A stretch of DNA of 64,000 bases from Epinephelus fuscoguttatus. Taxonomy: Eukaryota > Chordata > Actinopteri > Perciformes > Serranidae. Numbering within the stretch: the first letter of the stretch is position 1; every line of letters begins with the position of its first letter. A program made the position numbers and the translations under genes. Under the pieces are notes generated by a model. That model was given only the letters and a program-made list of their open reading frames with translations. It was not told the origin of the DNA and searched no databases. This document shows, one piece after another, positions 34,801 to 44,299 of the stretch. The stretch spans positions 26,367,603 to 26,431,602 of the forward strand of contig NC_064770.1 in NCBI RefSeq assembly GCF_011397635.1, in the 5' to 3' direction.

Positions 34801-34965
34801 AGTGGGCCCCTGGATGAGTTGTCGATGTACGCCCTGGCGAGGGACAGTGTGACGGAGAATACATACAGCCCCGAACACGAGGAGGCTGCAGAGTTCCTCC
34901 AGGTCCATAACTGTTTCCCCAATGATTTAAAGGACGGGGTGAATCGCAGAACCACACCAGTGTGA
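14087..34965 (+). CDS. cacng4: cacng4: TARP gamma-4, AMPA-receptor auxiliary subunit
   Basis: Four coding exons (223, 84, 141 and 527 nt) join to 324 residues; human CACNG4 has about 327. The protein is claudin-like with four membrane spans near 9-29, 108-128, 138-162 and 184-207. The first extracellular loop has two glycosylation sequons (N42, N45), the GLWRICC signature at 66-72 and C81. The long cytoplasmic tail has a serine/arginine-rich stretch like the TARP phosphorylation region and ends TTPV, a class I PDZ ligand for PSD-95-type proteins. TARPs bring AMPA receptors to synapses and slow their gating. The first loop ([21 protein letters not shown]) and tail match gamma-4 better than gamma-2, -3 or -8. 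Which teleost paralogue (a or b) cannot be told here. Confidence 0.96.
15336..15364 (+). repeat. (AT)n microsatellite
   Basis: A pure alternating AT run of about 29 bp. Confidence 0.95.
16848..16878 (+). repeat. (CA)n microsatellite
   Basis: About 31 bp of alternating CA preceded by a C run. Confidence 0.95.
18063..18286 (+). mobile_element. palindromic MITE flanked by TA (Tc1/mariner type)
   Basis: Both ends read inward from CCCAGCCAACATTTGTA for about 34 bp with a few mismatches, then GGGCCCATGTGG. The 224-bp element is flanked on each side by TA, the Tc1/mariner target duplication. It has no coding capacity. The near-perfect arms suggest a fairly young copy. Confidence 0.9.
19150..19455 (+). 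repeat. fragments of two dispersed repeats
   Basis: About 19,200-19,310 carries GGACTTTCACCCAGGAGG, a landmark also seen near 35,500, 39,670 (inverted) and 56,640. About 19,375-19,455 carries GGACCCAAATGCAGAGCAG then GAGCTTTAATAAAACT, resembling the edge of a GC-box repeat family seen elsewhere in the window. Confidence 0.6.
19794..20231 (-). pseudogene. degraded hAT transposase fragment with one transposon end
   Basis: Read on the minus strand from about 20,100 to 19,962, one frame contains [19 protein letters not shown], typical of the segment after the BED finger in hAT transposases. It then hits stops (TAG at about 19,963 and another two codons later). Homology seems to continue in frame with [10 protein letters not shown]. 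The minus-strand 5' tip at 20231 reads CAGAGTTGGGTAGTACTTTG, a hAT-type terminus. The far end was not found, so this is an internally deleted or truncated copy. It is a different lineage from the intact gene at 6054-8272. Confidence 0.75.
22780..22807 (+). repeat. (AC)n microsatellite
   Basis: 28 bp of AC. Less regular CA-rich tracts lie nearby at about 22,385-22,450 and 22,565-22,605. Confidence 0.93.
24542..25132 (+). mobile_element. hAT-like fragment with GACTTGAGTC motifs
   Basis: It starts CAGAGATGTGGACTTGAGTC and is filled with GGACTT[G/T]AGTC-type motifs in both orientations to about 25,132. I recognise the pattern as a common fish hAT-type repeat. The expected right tip is missing, perhaps cut by the adjoining (AATC)n repeat. 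Confidence 0.65.
25133..25232 (+). repeat. (AATC)n-headed LINE-tail-like repeat
   Basis: Several AATC units are followed by TTTTATTTATAAAGCCCAAT, ATCACAAATCACAATTTG and GGGCTTTACAGCATACGACA. This is a well-preserved repeat I recognise from many teleost genomes; the exact class is unassigned. Confidence 0.7.
25255..25455 (+). repeat. dispersed repeat (CCAAGATGGTGAC type)
   Basis: Landmarks are TTTTGGCTCCAAAAATCCAA, GATGGTGACTG and GGTGACATCACATTGG, ending near TTTTTATACAGCCTTTG. Recognised as a common fish repeat; class not assigned. Confidence 0.55.
26600..26773 (+). repeat. LINE 3' tail with A-rich end
   Basis: GGCTGCTACCTTGGCCAG and GGTTAAATAAA followed by a pure A run resemble the 3' end of a non-LTR retrotransposon on the plus strand. 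No coding sequence remains. Confidence 0.6.
26960..27954 (+). mobile_element. TIR element with TA[G/A]GGATGCACCGAA ends (probably hAT)
   Basis: The left tip TAGGGATGCACCGAA matches the inverted right tip TAAGGATGCACCGAA. Inside each end are TATTCGG/CCGAATA motifs. The 8-bp flanks (AGTAGTGT and GTAAATGT) match only partly. A part near 27,745-27,815 with TATCGTGATACT and GGTACCGGGACAACAC looks like a second element inserted into it. Confidence 0.75.
28374..28417. other. perfect 18-bp stem, 8-nt loop hairpin
   Basis: AGCAATGCTCAGTTGCTG (28374-28391) is the exact inverse of 28400-28417, separated by CAAGGACA. A second perfect palindrome, GTGAACAC-A-GTGTTCAC, sits just upstream at 28346-28362. 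The stem is shorter than a usual pre-miRNA. Confidence 0.85.
28700..29040. repeat. GC-box repeat family, copy (minus orientation presumed)
   Basis: GACAATCAGGCACAGGTGAA and TTAGGGCGGGGCAAGGAATC are shared with 49515-49870 and 63285-63660, and inverted with 57835-58110. On the minus strand it starts TGTCATGACCC and includes a GC box and TATTTAAG, so it may be a promoter-bearing end of a retroelement. Class not established. Confidence 0.65.
29644..29727 (+). CDS. cacng4: cacng4 coding exon 2
   Basis: 84 nt between TCCTGCAG and GTAAGT, the size of the conserved TARP exon 2. It encodes [20 protein letters not shown], the end of the first extracellular loop. Confidence 0.97.
30190..30430 (+). repeat. 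LINE/SINE 3'-domain repeat
   Basis: Shares GTGTGGAGTTT, CATGTTCTCC, GTGTGAATGTGAGTGTGAAT, CCTGTCCAGGGTGTACCC and ATAAGC.(G/T)TTACGG with 50624-50920. I recognise it as a 3' domain spread widely by fish retroposons, possibly L2-like. It ends in a GAACGAATA-type tail. Confidence 0.7.
30470..30892 (+). mobile_element. family A element, partial copy 2
   Basis: The right arm (TGCAAATGTAATGTATT, GGTTTGCAGAAATGTTCAAT, GGCAACATTTTTTTCAGG) and the AACCAAGTGTTTTTTGTGCC landmark match the other family A copies. A left arm was not found; the element seems cut next to the preceding retroposon. Confidence 0.65.
32024..32896. mobile_element. long foldback (inverted-repeat) element in cacng4 intron 2
   Basis: About 870 bp folds on itself. 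The left arm runs AAAGGGAT.., AAGTGGGTTGTATGAGGTAC, TTATCC, GTGTATTACAT, CAATGTACTGCTGTGGA and TATTTTAGCTACCTAAA; the right arm is its inverse with about 15-20% differences by eye. The arms continue past the T- and A-tracts and the turn lies near 32,430-32,460. The right tip ends CCCTTTAA, 33 bp before exon 3. A TTAA-type target is possible but the left side is not clean. No coding capacity. Confidence 0.85.
32930..33070 (+). CDS. cacng4: cacng4 coding exon 3
   Basis: 141 nt between CTCTGCAG and GTGAGC, the conserved TARP exon size. It encodes the end of the first loop, span 2 and the start of span 3 ([22 protein letters not shown]). A foldback element ends only 33 bp upstream. Confidence 0.97.
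33071..34438 (+). other. cacng4 intron 3
   Basis: 1.37 kb. About 33,405-33,540 (TTAGGGCTGTGCTATGG..) resembles a hAT-type end, and 33,640-33,990 resembles a dispersed repeat I recognise from fish but cannot name. No RNA gene seen. Confidence 0.6.
34439..34965 (+). CDS. cacng4: cacng4 coding exon 4
   Basis: The acceptor is TTTATCAG. The exon encodes the rest of span 3, the second loop, span 4 ([20 protein letters not shown]) and the cytoplasmic tail, with [20 protein letters not shown] and the final NRRTTPV, to TGA at 34963-34965. The polar tail with clustered serines fits the TARP phosphorylation region. Confidence 0.97.
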
Positions 34966-35280
34966 GAGGCATGTTGCTTGGCTTGAGTTTCACCTGGAAG
35001 GACGAACAGGAAATGATGAAAATCAGTCAGCCAATCAGTTGGAGTGCTTGTGTTAGCCTTCAAACTTAGAAGCACAGTTTTTGGGGAGACTGTCCATTTT
35101 TGAAAGGACCTGAGGAGAAGAGAGGACATTCAGCTAGACAGAAGCCAATTAACAGAACCTGAAAATCATTTATCTGCTTTTAGAGATCATCAGAGCAGAG
35201 TTATATTGTCTGTGCAGTAGCTGAATCAAAATTGATGTTATCTTTCAACTGTCGAAATGCTTAAATGAGCCTTGTGTGTT

Positions 35281-36060
35281 GCAACCCGTTCTCACTCCCA
35301 GGGCATCAAATACGGCAGCTTGGTCAGTGGCATCTTAGCGTCTGGTATTGACACACAAGGCACCCTCTTGCATCTGTATGAGACATACTGGGCTTTCATA
35401 TGCCTCCAGTGTAAATCCATTGGCAATGGCGTATAAAGCGCGTGAAAGTCTGTGTTCGTTGGGAGTGAGGGGTGGCCGAAGTGTTAAAAAAGTAAAGGAC
35501 TTTCACCCAGGAGACCACCGTTCATGTCCAGTGTGGAACAATGACTTTATATCAAGATGGACAACACTACTCTACTTCCTCCCATTGTACATAAATGAAG
35601 CCAACATACAGGCAGATACGGGCGCTGCCATCTTGCACTGGTGACGTCATTTGGAGCCAAAGTCTGTGAAGGAGCTATCTGGAAATGGAGCTACCGCTAT
35701 CAAGGTCTCGCCCATCCACCCATCTGACCCGATCAATTATGTCAATCTTGACGTCAAACCCCGTTTTTCTAGAATCAAATAACTAACTGAAACCAAACTT
35801 ATCAGAAAAATGAACACTTGAATATCAGCTTGATGAGAATGACTTAAAGTTACAGAAAACCTCTTTGAGAATTTTTAATTTTTTATTTTTTATTTTGACC
35901 TATACTTTGATTTAAGCCCATGTCCCATCTGCTAACATGGAGGGGGCGAGGTTTATGACCTATACTGCAGCCAGCCACCAGGAGGCGATGGAGATGTTTT
36001 GGCTTCACTTCTGGGGAGCTGTCATCCTGTTCATCTTTTAACGGTCTGTGGTGTGAAACC
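35281..36060 (+). repeat. cluster of dispersed repeats
   Basis: About 35,287-35,560 begins CGTTCTCACTCCCAGGG and contains GGACTTTCACCCAGGAG, related to the element at 39,351. About 35,620-35,740 (GACGTCATTTGGAGCCAAAG) and 35,905-36,060 (CCAGCCACCAGGAGGCGATG) are further repeats I recognise from fish genomes. Confidence 0.55.
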
Positions 36061-37686
36061 AAAAGTCAAAATTAAGTTTTTTTAATTACGTCACATACTA
36101 ACATCACATGACATACATGGTGTGACGTATGACAAACTCTTTAACTTATTCACGTTAGTGACGTTACATAACAAACTTCATCAGTCCAAAACTGATGCTA
36201 GAGGGGTACCTAGAGCAACTTAGTTTGAAGCGTGGGGCCACTGACCAACCTGCCGTACCTGAGAAGTTGAGAGTGAGAATGCGCTGGTGGATCACAACCC
36301 TTGTTTGTGTAACGGTCACTAAACATTGTGGGTGTGACGTGTTGAGTTGTGTCAATCAGCAGTATTCTACCTGTAAATTATTCAACAAGGTGCTAAATGA
36401 AATGTGCTCTTCAACTTGAAAGTGTTTTCTTTATGTGTGCAGTTGCTATAAATTGTGGACCCTTCTCCAAAGTGTGTATTGTGTCCTCATAACCAGTCTG
36501 GTCTTGCCTTATACTCGAATATTTTTGAAAGAGACAACAGGGGCTCTCTCTGCCTCTCTTAGCACTGTCCTTTAGAATAATGTATGGCCTTTTGAAAAAA
36601 ATCAAATTATAAATATTCTAAACTTTTTTTTCAGTATGGTTTGGGAGTCAGTGTCGACAAATGTCTGAGAATGTACTGAATGTTTAGTATTTTACCAGAT
36701 TGTACAAGTCAGTCCTCCAAACAATATGAAAGGTTTTGTCTCCCTCGCTGTCTCTTCCTCAGTCCTATTCTTCTCTGACATTTGTCAGTTGAACAAATGT
36801 CCGTTTTGTCAGTGGAGCACCTCCGTTCAGTGGCCCCTTTTTATTCACTTCCATATCAGTCCGCCATCCTTCCGTCACAGCCCCCCCCCAGGTGGATGTG
36901 ACATTGTGTATGTGCCTGTCACAAGAGAAGAGCAGCTGACAGAAAGGGGGTGCCCAGAACTGTGACAATGGCACAGGTCAGGACTTCCTTTTGCTCTGAA
37001 TGAAAACATCCAGAGTGTTTAATGGATAAGGATCAGAGCCAGGCGGAGAATGTCTGTCACACCGCCTGTGAGTCCATCTGGCTGCCTTCAGCCCCCCTTC
37101 TCCCATCCCATGTCGAACAGAGGACCCAGACAGGAGCAGAGGGAGCTGTCTGCAACTGCGTCCCTGAAGGATTTGGCATCCAGACGTGTGTGTGTGTACT
37201 GTCGTCCTGCACGTCCTTCACTGCTCTTTCTTTTAGTTCTCTCAGGAAATACTGTGTTGTTGTGGCAGGTTGGACACTTCTGAGGTCCTCTCCCTACTTT
37301 GTGGCAGTGCTGGGAGATGGACCAGTGATAAAGATAAACCTGGTGAAAATGATCTGAGAAAAAAAGCCACTACTGTATTTAGTAAATGCTGTGAGTGTTT
37401 GCTTGAGCTTGCTCCAAGAACCAGCTGGAGTGGGCTTTATTTTTCAGTCTTAGGGCTATTGAGTTGATTCTGGTTTGGTAAGTGAGCTCACTCAACCACA
37501 AAGTCGTATTTGATTGTATTTTGTGTTTGATATGCCATTAAAGATACCATGTCGTACGCCAGGCTGAGCTCATGTAAATGAAAGCCATCAGTTTGATCCA
37601 TGAGTGTAGATCTTACGCTTTTATATTACAGTTTGGGAAAGAAAATCCAGATGTGTTTGTTTGTAATGTAAATCTGTAAAGTTGTA

Positions 37687-37692
37687 AATAAA
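37687..37692 (+). terminator. candidate cacng4 polyadenylation signal
   Basis: AATAAA followed 8 bp later by another CAATAAAA and an A tract. Best visible signal within 2.8 kb of the stop. Confidence 0.5.
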
Positions 37693-38387
37693 AACACAAT
37701 AAAAAAAAAAAAGAAAGATTGAATGTGCAGCAGAGGATTGCAAGTATTACTTTACAGAGCAGTGTCTCAATAGTCATGGTCATACAGTTCAATTTACCAT
37801 TTTATATTCAGGTAAACACACTGGTTTTGCTGGTATCAGTCAAAAAAGTTCAACTATCAAATATTCTGTTTTGTAAGTACATTTATGAGACTTTATTTTC
37901 TCTGCTGTGTGTGCAGCTGTACTTTACTGTATGTGCTTGTATTGATTTATGGCTTACTATTGTTGTGAAATAGGCACATTTTCACTTTTTTTTAACATTT
38001 GTAAATTGGTTGAGCTGCGTAGTAAAAAAAATTACAGTGAAAGAAACGTAGGCACCTCAAATCAAAAGTAATTTCATTTTCCATTTTACAGTTTGTTTCA
38101 AAACCAAACATACCAGAATAATTTGTGATAACTGTTGTTAGCATAATTTAATGGTTTGATATTGGACTGTAGAGTGCCTTTGTTTCATTTATTTCCTGCT
38201 TTTTTTTCTCCACCAATCAAAAAAAAATATTTCATCTGAATTTACTTTGGTTGTTTTGTTTTCTTTTTTTCCATTAGGCTCTCACTTTTTACTTACAACC
38301 CAAAACATACTGTACATAGACAAATAAACTAAATCAGGGTTATATTGTTGTGCTTTAATGGTGATTCTTTCTAACAAGACTAATGGT

Positions 38388-38975
38388 GCTTTCAGACTTA
38401 GAGTTGTTTTGCTTTGGTCTGAATAAGGGACTAATTTTCTCACAAAGTTGCATAATTGCCGAGAGTTGGTTCGTGTTCTCACGGTAGCATTTACAAGTGG
38501 ACCAGATCAAATGCCTTGTGTGAGAAAGCTGCTGTTGATTGGTCAGAATTTCCATGTGGGAAAAATCCAGTAAGTAAAAAAAAACGCTGAAGAAGAGTAC
38601 ACTTGCAAGATAAATGTGACACTTTCTAATGTCACAATGGAGGGACAACTACACAGGTTGATTTTAGCGCTGCTCATCGTGGACTATATTGCTGTCATTG
38701 TTCATTTTAGTCAAACCATACAGTTTGAAAACAAGGCGCGGCTCCAACTAGAAAACAATGTTTTGATGCATTGGATGTGCTGAATGTGCATATTAAGGCA
38801 GTACAGGAGGAGGTGCACATCAATAATCCTCCAGGACTGTAACATGCTCATGTTTAACCCAAACAATGTGTCATGTGACTGCAGTTGGTTCAGATCCAGG
38901 TTGGAACACGTTCTCACCACAAACAAACCGCACCAGAGTTCAGTTGTAACCAGACCGAGACCACCTCTTTAAGAG
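38388..38975 (+). mobile_element. DNA-transposon remnant (GGTGCTTTCAGAC start)
   Basis: It starts TGGTGCTTTCAGACTTAGAG and closes with GAACACGTTCTCACCACAAA then CCGAGACCACCTCTTTAAGA. Rough inverse similarity joins the two ends (TTTGCTTTGGTCTGAA against GGTTTGTTTGTGGTGAGAAC). At 38,637 a 48-codon frame starting MEGQLHRLILALLIVDYI may be the start of a lost transposon gene. The start and end resemble a fish PIF/Harbinger-like MITE from memory only. Confidence 0.5.
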
Positions 38976-39973
38976 GGTCTCTGGGCTAGATGCCTGCCAA
39001 GCTGCAGACCACTGTTCAAGACTAACAAACAACAAAACTAGTTGTGTTTTTGCAAGTCATGCTGTGTTTCATTCAGTTATTTAGGCCCCAAATGTGGGTG
39101 TTTTGTAGCAAGCTGTCAGTGTTTTTCCAACAGGGGTAGGGCCCTGTAATGAGGTTGTATTTTACCATGACATTGCAGCTTTTGGTGCCAGGACTGTGCC
39201 CCCAGAACCTGGTATTTTAAGCCAAAGCATTACATTTTCCTAATCATAACCAAGTGTTTTTTGTGCTTAAGCCTACCTACATATTAACCACAGCGTTATC
39301 CAAACATCAAGTCTGAACCTATCCGCTACATAATAAACGTGCAAATGTAAACAACGCATTCTCACTCCGACCTCCTCAAATATTGACTTTTGATCATGGA
39401 CCTTTCACATCCAGATACAACATGCAAGGCACCCTGGGTGCACTGGATGTTAACGTTCTGGGACACCGCGTCAAGTTCTGCCCGTTACATGCATTGCATT
39501 CTTTCAAAATGCACTTCCGTTTACACAGGAAATTTACCGTTTACATACAGTCTCCCACACAAAAAAGCACTATGCCAGTAAAACAACGCAAACTAATGCA
39601 CGTGGTTGGGTTTAGGAAAAAAGAACAGGGTTTGGCTGTATAATCTTATGGGATGTGAACAATGCTCTCCCGGGTGAAAGTCGATGTCTGTTGGACCCAT
39701 CCACCACCACTCCCACCCATCCTACTTGGACTTTCGTTGCCCTAACTTTCATTCCTGTCCCGCTGTGTCTCACCCTAACATTGCCAAGCACCATTAAACT
39801 ATGAAGGCAATCCACTGCATATCATGCCGATGTTAAAGGACGGCTTTTTCGTCAGCGTCTGACGCCGCAAGTCACTGCCCAAGCACCAGATTTTGACAAC
39901 CTCAGAGTGAGACTGAGTTAACATATCCATGGCTTGCAGAAATGTATGCAAACATTTTTTTCTGGTGATTGTG
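38975..39973 (+). mobile_element. family A element, copy 3, interrupted by a nested insertion
   Basis: AACCAAGTGTTTTTTGTGC and GTGCAAATGTAA at its left part resume after the nested element with CATATCCATGGCTTGCAGAA and ACATTTTTTTCTGGTGATTG. The left tip is not distinct. Confidence 0.7.
39351..39918 (+). mobile_element. 568-bp TIR element inserted in family A, TAA duplication
   Basis: It is flanked by TAA at 39348-39350 and 39919-39921. Removing it restores the family A sequence GTAA-CATATCC seen uninterrupted at 63,868. The ends are imperfect inverts around TCTCACTC. A 3-bp TAA duplication fits PIF/Harbinger-type insertion. A second, inverted copy lies at 56,399-57,003. No coding capacity. 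Confidence 0.8.
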
Positions 39974-40149
39974 TTGGGGAAAAGTCATTATGACTGATCC
40001 TTTGCGGATCATGAATGTAGAAATTTTCCTTGAATCCACACAATACTTGTTTAGATATTTCAGTCAGGAAATGGTGGATTGACTGAACAACAGTCTGACA
40101 ATGACATGCTGTTAGCATGGCTCTAGAAATGTCAAAACCAGGGTGTTTA

Positions 40150-40290
40150 TGTTTAAGTTTATTTACTTTATTAATCCCCCTGAGGGGAAATTCAATGTTT
40201 TCACTCTTGCTTGTCAATTACACACAGGTCCGAAAGACACACACATGCAGACAGCAACCTTCCAGCTATGTATAACAGCATACAGATACA
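40150..40290 (+). repeat. dispersed repeat (TTAATCCCCCTGAGGGGAAA)
   Basis: The TTTACTTTATTAATCCCC.. GGGGAAATTC motif followed by ACACA-rich sequence is a fish repeat I recognise, likely a retroposon end. Confidence 0.55.
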
Positions 40291-40299
40291 AATGTATAG

Positions 40300-43078
40300 G
40301 AAATGTGCAGGATTTATGCCAGATATTACAGCCATAAGCATTCACCTCAGTGAAGCTTGATTTCCACTGCAGACCTTTGATTGCAGCGCTTCATTCAGAT
40401 TTCTGTGGCTGACCTTCTGGATGCCTCTTCAGTTCTGTTGCATAAGACTGAATCACTGTCATCTCAGAATGAGCTATGAGCCTCTTCAGCCTCAGAGTCT
40501 CCACATTGTTTGGTGAAGAAATAAATCAACCGGCATCATGCTGACGGCAGCGCTCTTAGATCAAAATGTTAAAAGCTGTCAGTGTCGCTCAGAGAGGTGC
40601 CACCTGACCAAAATGAAGCCATTTTTTAAAAAAGAATCTCAGCAGTTTGCAGCTGATTCAATCAGTGAGCAGAATGAACTTTTCTTTTCTCTACTGAAGA
40701 AAAGAGAAAACAGCGGGTAGAGGAATAAGGCTATTCAGCTGTGGTTAAATCCTTTTTACCAGGTCCAGTGTTTCTACTTCTCAAGGCAGAATGAAAACGT
40801 CTTCCTAATGCAGCAATGGCTTTTCAAAGGGCCCTTTATTTGCCATCTGCAGCAGAACATCACCTATCACCTACAGTATATTGCAACACGCGCACTGTAT
40901 CATATACCTAGATACAGAGCACTCTCCATTTCAAGTACCACTACAGAGAGACATGGTGTGCCTGATATGAAAAAATAAAAACGACATTACCCTGGCTGAT
41001 ACGCCTAATTATGCTGGTGAGAATTCATTTAGGTAAAAGAGGAGCTGTTTATCTAGCTGGGGAAATTATCTCTTGATAGTGATATCTGATGTTGCAGTAC
41101 AACAGCTACATTAGCCCCTTGTAATTTCCACCTAATTTCATTTTTCTTCAATCTGCGCTCATTAACTCACAAATCACTGTCTCGCCTCACCTAACCTCTA
41201 CTTCATGTTGATCGATGGCCAAAGATTTTGCCAGAAGAGGGTCAAATGAGCGAAGACGGCATCAACATGTTTTGTAACTGATCCAGTTGTTTTAGAGATG
41301 ACTATTAACATGACCCTCATAGGAATGGCCTTGGGGCATGGGTAATCTAATTTAGCTTGAGTAATGTTGCCTGTCATTAGCAAATGAATACAGTCGGGTC
41401 CCTCTGAAGGCTGCGCAATCTATTCTGTTATGGGTAAAATTAGCCACCAGTTAAGGTTGTTTTTCATCCTGGAATAAAAATTCTGACAGGGACGCTGGCA
41501 GCTGTAATTGAAGTTAATCACTGCTGAGTTTAGATGTGTCAATCCTGATTTCAGCAGAAGTGATTTTGTATGTTTCTGTCCTTGCTCTATCAGTTCCGGT
41601 ACTGGGAGCTTGCCGCTGATATTCCTGGTAATGCTGTCAGAGCTTCGTGCCAAATGCTGTCATCTGTTTTCAGTGTTTGTCATCCCTCCTCGGTTGACAC
41701 GAGGTGATCCCTCCAGTGTGAGACGCTTGTACCGTCGATGACGTGTCACCACAGCCGTCCACGCTGCTGGCTGTTGCTTGGAGACTCTGCAGCTGTGAGG
41801 TGCTTCGGTCTCTTGGCAGTCACCAGGGGATGGTGAGCAAATGAAGCAGGTCAGAGGGTCACCCGGAAAGACGGGGCTGCGCCAAAAGACACTATTATTA
41901 CACACTTAGAGACAAGCGGTCGCTCTCACAGCCTCCTCCTCTGGGGAAAAAAGGCAGTTTTGCTGCAAATGCATCCAGGTGGAACGTGATAATGAACACA
42001 ACTGTCTCTCATCTCCTCTCAGCCCCCACTGTGGGGTTTCTTTGATGATCAATTTCTTGGTTCAGTTAGCTACTGATGGTGTTTACAGAAAGCACTTTGG
42101 CTCTCTCACATCACAATCATTTTATAAAATGTATGAGACATCGGACACTGTGGTGTTTCTGTGCAACTCTCTCTTTTTTACACACACAGATATGAACCCA
42201 TATTTTGTGTAATTGGGGAACACAATGTACAAACAATCCAGACTCTCTCTGCCTCAGTTTTATACTTCCACACAAACGCACAAACAAGTTTCAGTATTAT
42301 ATTTTTCATTCTCTTGAAAGACTCTCTCTCTACCTCTCACCTCAAACGTCTTGCCGTTTAATGTGTTAAAAGCCCAGAGCTGTGTGTGCGTTGTAATGAA
42401 AATGGGCCAGAGTCCTGTCTAAAGTGGGGCACAGTGGTTTATAAAAAGCATGCCCATTTACTCAAGTATTTCATAGGGAAAAGGTTGATTGTGCCTCTGA
42501 GATGTATCAGGATTTTGATGTAGTTTTCCATCCCCAACCTGTTGTTGTTTTGTTGTTTTTTAGTAAAGCCAGCGAAAGCATTTGTGTGCCAAATCTGATT
42601 ATTATCTCAATGTATCGTCAAACATATAATAAAAAGCATACAGTAACAGCACACAGACACAACCACTTGTAGGATTTTTTGCTTGCTCCAAATGCAAGTT
42701 AATATTCAGGAGGCAAACTCATTAAATAACAACAAGACAAGCTCTAAAAATTCCGAGCTCTCTCTACTGTGCTGCCAAGAATATTTTAACTTCATGAACT
42801 GCATGTCAGATTTTAGAGCTCCTCTGCCAAAGCCCTTTTTCTATCTTTCTGAATCTGGATCAGCTGCCGGCATCAGGTGGGACCCTTGTCTCAAGTCTGA
42901 ACCGCTGATTGGCTGAGTAAGTAGATCAGCTCATTCAGACGACAACTAATAAAGGAAATCTCCCCCCCAGGAGTCCCCTGGCACACAGCGCCTGAGACAA
43001 CTGAGCTGGAAACAGATCAGACTGAATAAGAATACGAAAGACGGAGAATCTTTTAGATAAATGATAAACTGAAAACAA
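40300..43078. other. spacer between cacng4 and cacng1, mostly unique
   Basis: Little repeat content is evident. About 40,960-41,190 has several TAATT/ATTA cores and no recognisable repeat, so it may be regulatory. Open frames are short and unconvincing. Confidence 0.5.
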
Positions 43079-44042
43079 TCCAATCCCCAGAATTAATGTT
43101 GGCTTTGTATGTTTCCTCAAACCACAAATATGTTACATTTGTACATTTCATATGTAGCTGACATGTTAAAACTACATTTCAGTTTTCAATTTTATTGTGA
43201 TAATGCTGTTATTTACACGTGGTTAGCACGTGGTTAACACCTGCATTTGTTACTACAAACATAGCTGGAAATGTCTGGACCCCTCGTTACAAAATACCTG
43301 CTTTTGTTGCTACAAAAACAGCTGGAAATGCCCCAAAGTTACGTTGAAAAATAATTGCTTTATTTGTTACAAACACATCTAGAAATGTCAGCGCTCATGA
43401 AAACAACCACATCTGTCACTACAAAAACAGCTGGAAATGTCCCAAACTCTCGTTAGAAAAAATACCCGCCTTTATCACTGCAAAAACTGCTGGAAATGCC
43501 CCAAATTTTAGTTAAAAAAAAATTGCCATTTTTGTCTCTACAAACACAACTAGAAATGCCCCACGCTTTTGTTACAAAATACCTGCATTTGTCACTAAAA
43601 ACAAGGCTAGAAATGTCCTGAATTCTTGTTCAAATACCTGCCTTTGAAGCTCCAAAATGTGTAAATATGTGTAAATGCCCCAAACTTCAATCGCTTTTGT
43701 TACTACAAACACAGCTGGAAATATCCCAAACTGTCATCACAAAATATCCACTTTTGTCGCACAAACACAACTGTAAATGTCCCAAAATCTCATAAAAAAT
43801 ACCTGCCTTCAAAGCTACAAAAACAGCTGGAAATGTCCTGACCTCTTGTGACAAAATACCTGCTTTTGTCACTAAAAACAAGGCTAGAAATGTCCCGACT
43901 TATTGTTAAAAAATACCCACTTTTGTCACTACAAATACAGCTGAATATCTCAAAACTACTTCATAGGTATGAAATGTACAAATGTATCATATTCATAGTT
44001 TGCAGAAACATACCATGGCAGCATTTTATTCTGGAGACTGGG
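43079..44042 (+). mobile_element. family A element, copy 4, complete with inverted arms
   Basis: The left arm runs from CCAATCCCCAGAATTAATG through GTATGTTTCCTCAAACCAC to GTTACATTTGTACATTTCAT. The right arm is the inverse: ATGAAATGTACAAATGTATC, GTTTGCAGAAACATACCATG, ATTTTATTCTGGAGACTGGG. Arms are about 75 bp. The interior is almost all a minisatellite. No target duplication was found. Confidence 0.85.
43240..43960 (+). repeat. 13-unit, about 57-bp minisatellite inside family A copy 4
   Basis: The motif [A/G]GCT[G/A]GAAATG[T/C]CC or a decayed variant recurs 13 times, near 43263, 43320, 43377, 43428, 43488, 43549, 43606, 43668, 43712, 43769, 43826, 43884 and 43940. Spacing is mostly 56-62 bp. 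Units read roughly TTTTGT-CACTACAAA-ACAGCTGGAAATGTCC-..-TTACAAAATACCTGC. Confidence 0.9.
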
Positions 44043-44299
44043 CTGACTTATAACATTAGTATTTGGCATGGCAATTACATTTTGAATAGCACTGTTAAAA
44101 CTTTCAGAAGTTTTCATTATATGTTGTAGCTAAAAGCCCATGACCAGAACGCTCACAATCAATACACTGTCTAAACTCCAAATGAAGGTGATCTTGACCT
44201 CACTGATCTTGACCCGACTTTTGTCGACATCAGAATGGTCCATTAATGGGTGTAATAGGTGTAAGCACTCCTCATTTGATCTTCGTCTCGTAGCTGAAT

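Larger units (their letters stand above)
34966..37700 (+). other. probable cacng4 3' UTR
   Basis: The first strong AATAAA after the stop is at 37687-37692, followed by an A-rich tract (37,702-37,712). A 3' UTR of about 2.7 kb is normal for TARPs. It would contain dispersed repeats at 35,281-36,060. No transcript evidence is available, so earlier ends are possible. Confidence 0.5.
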
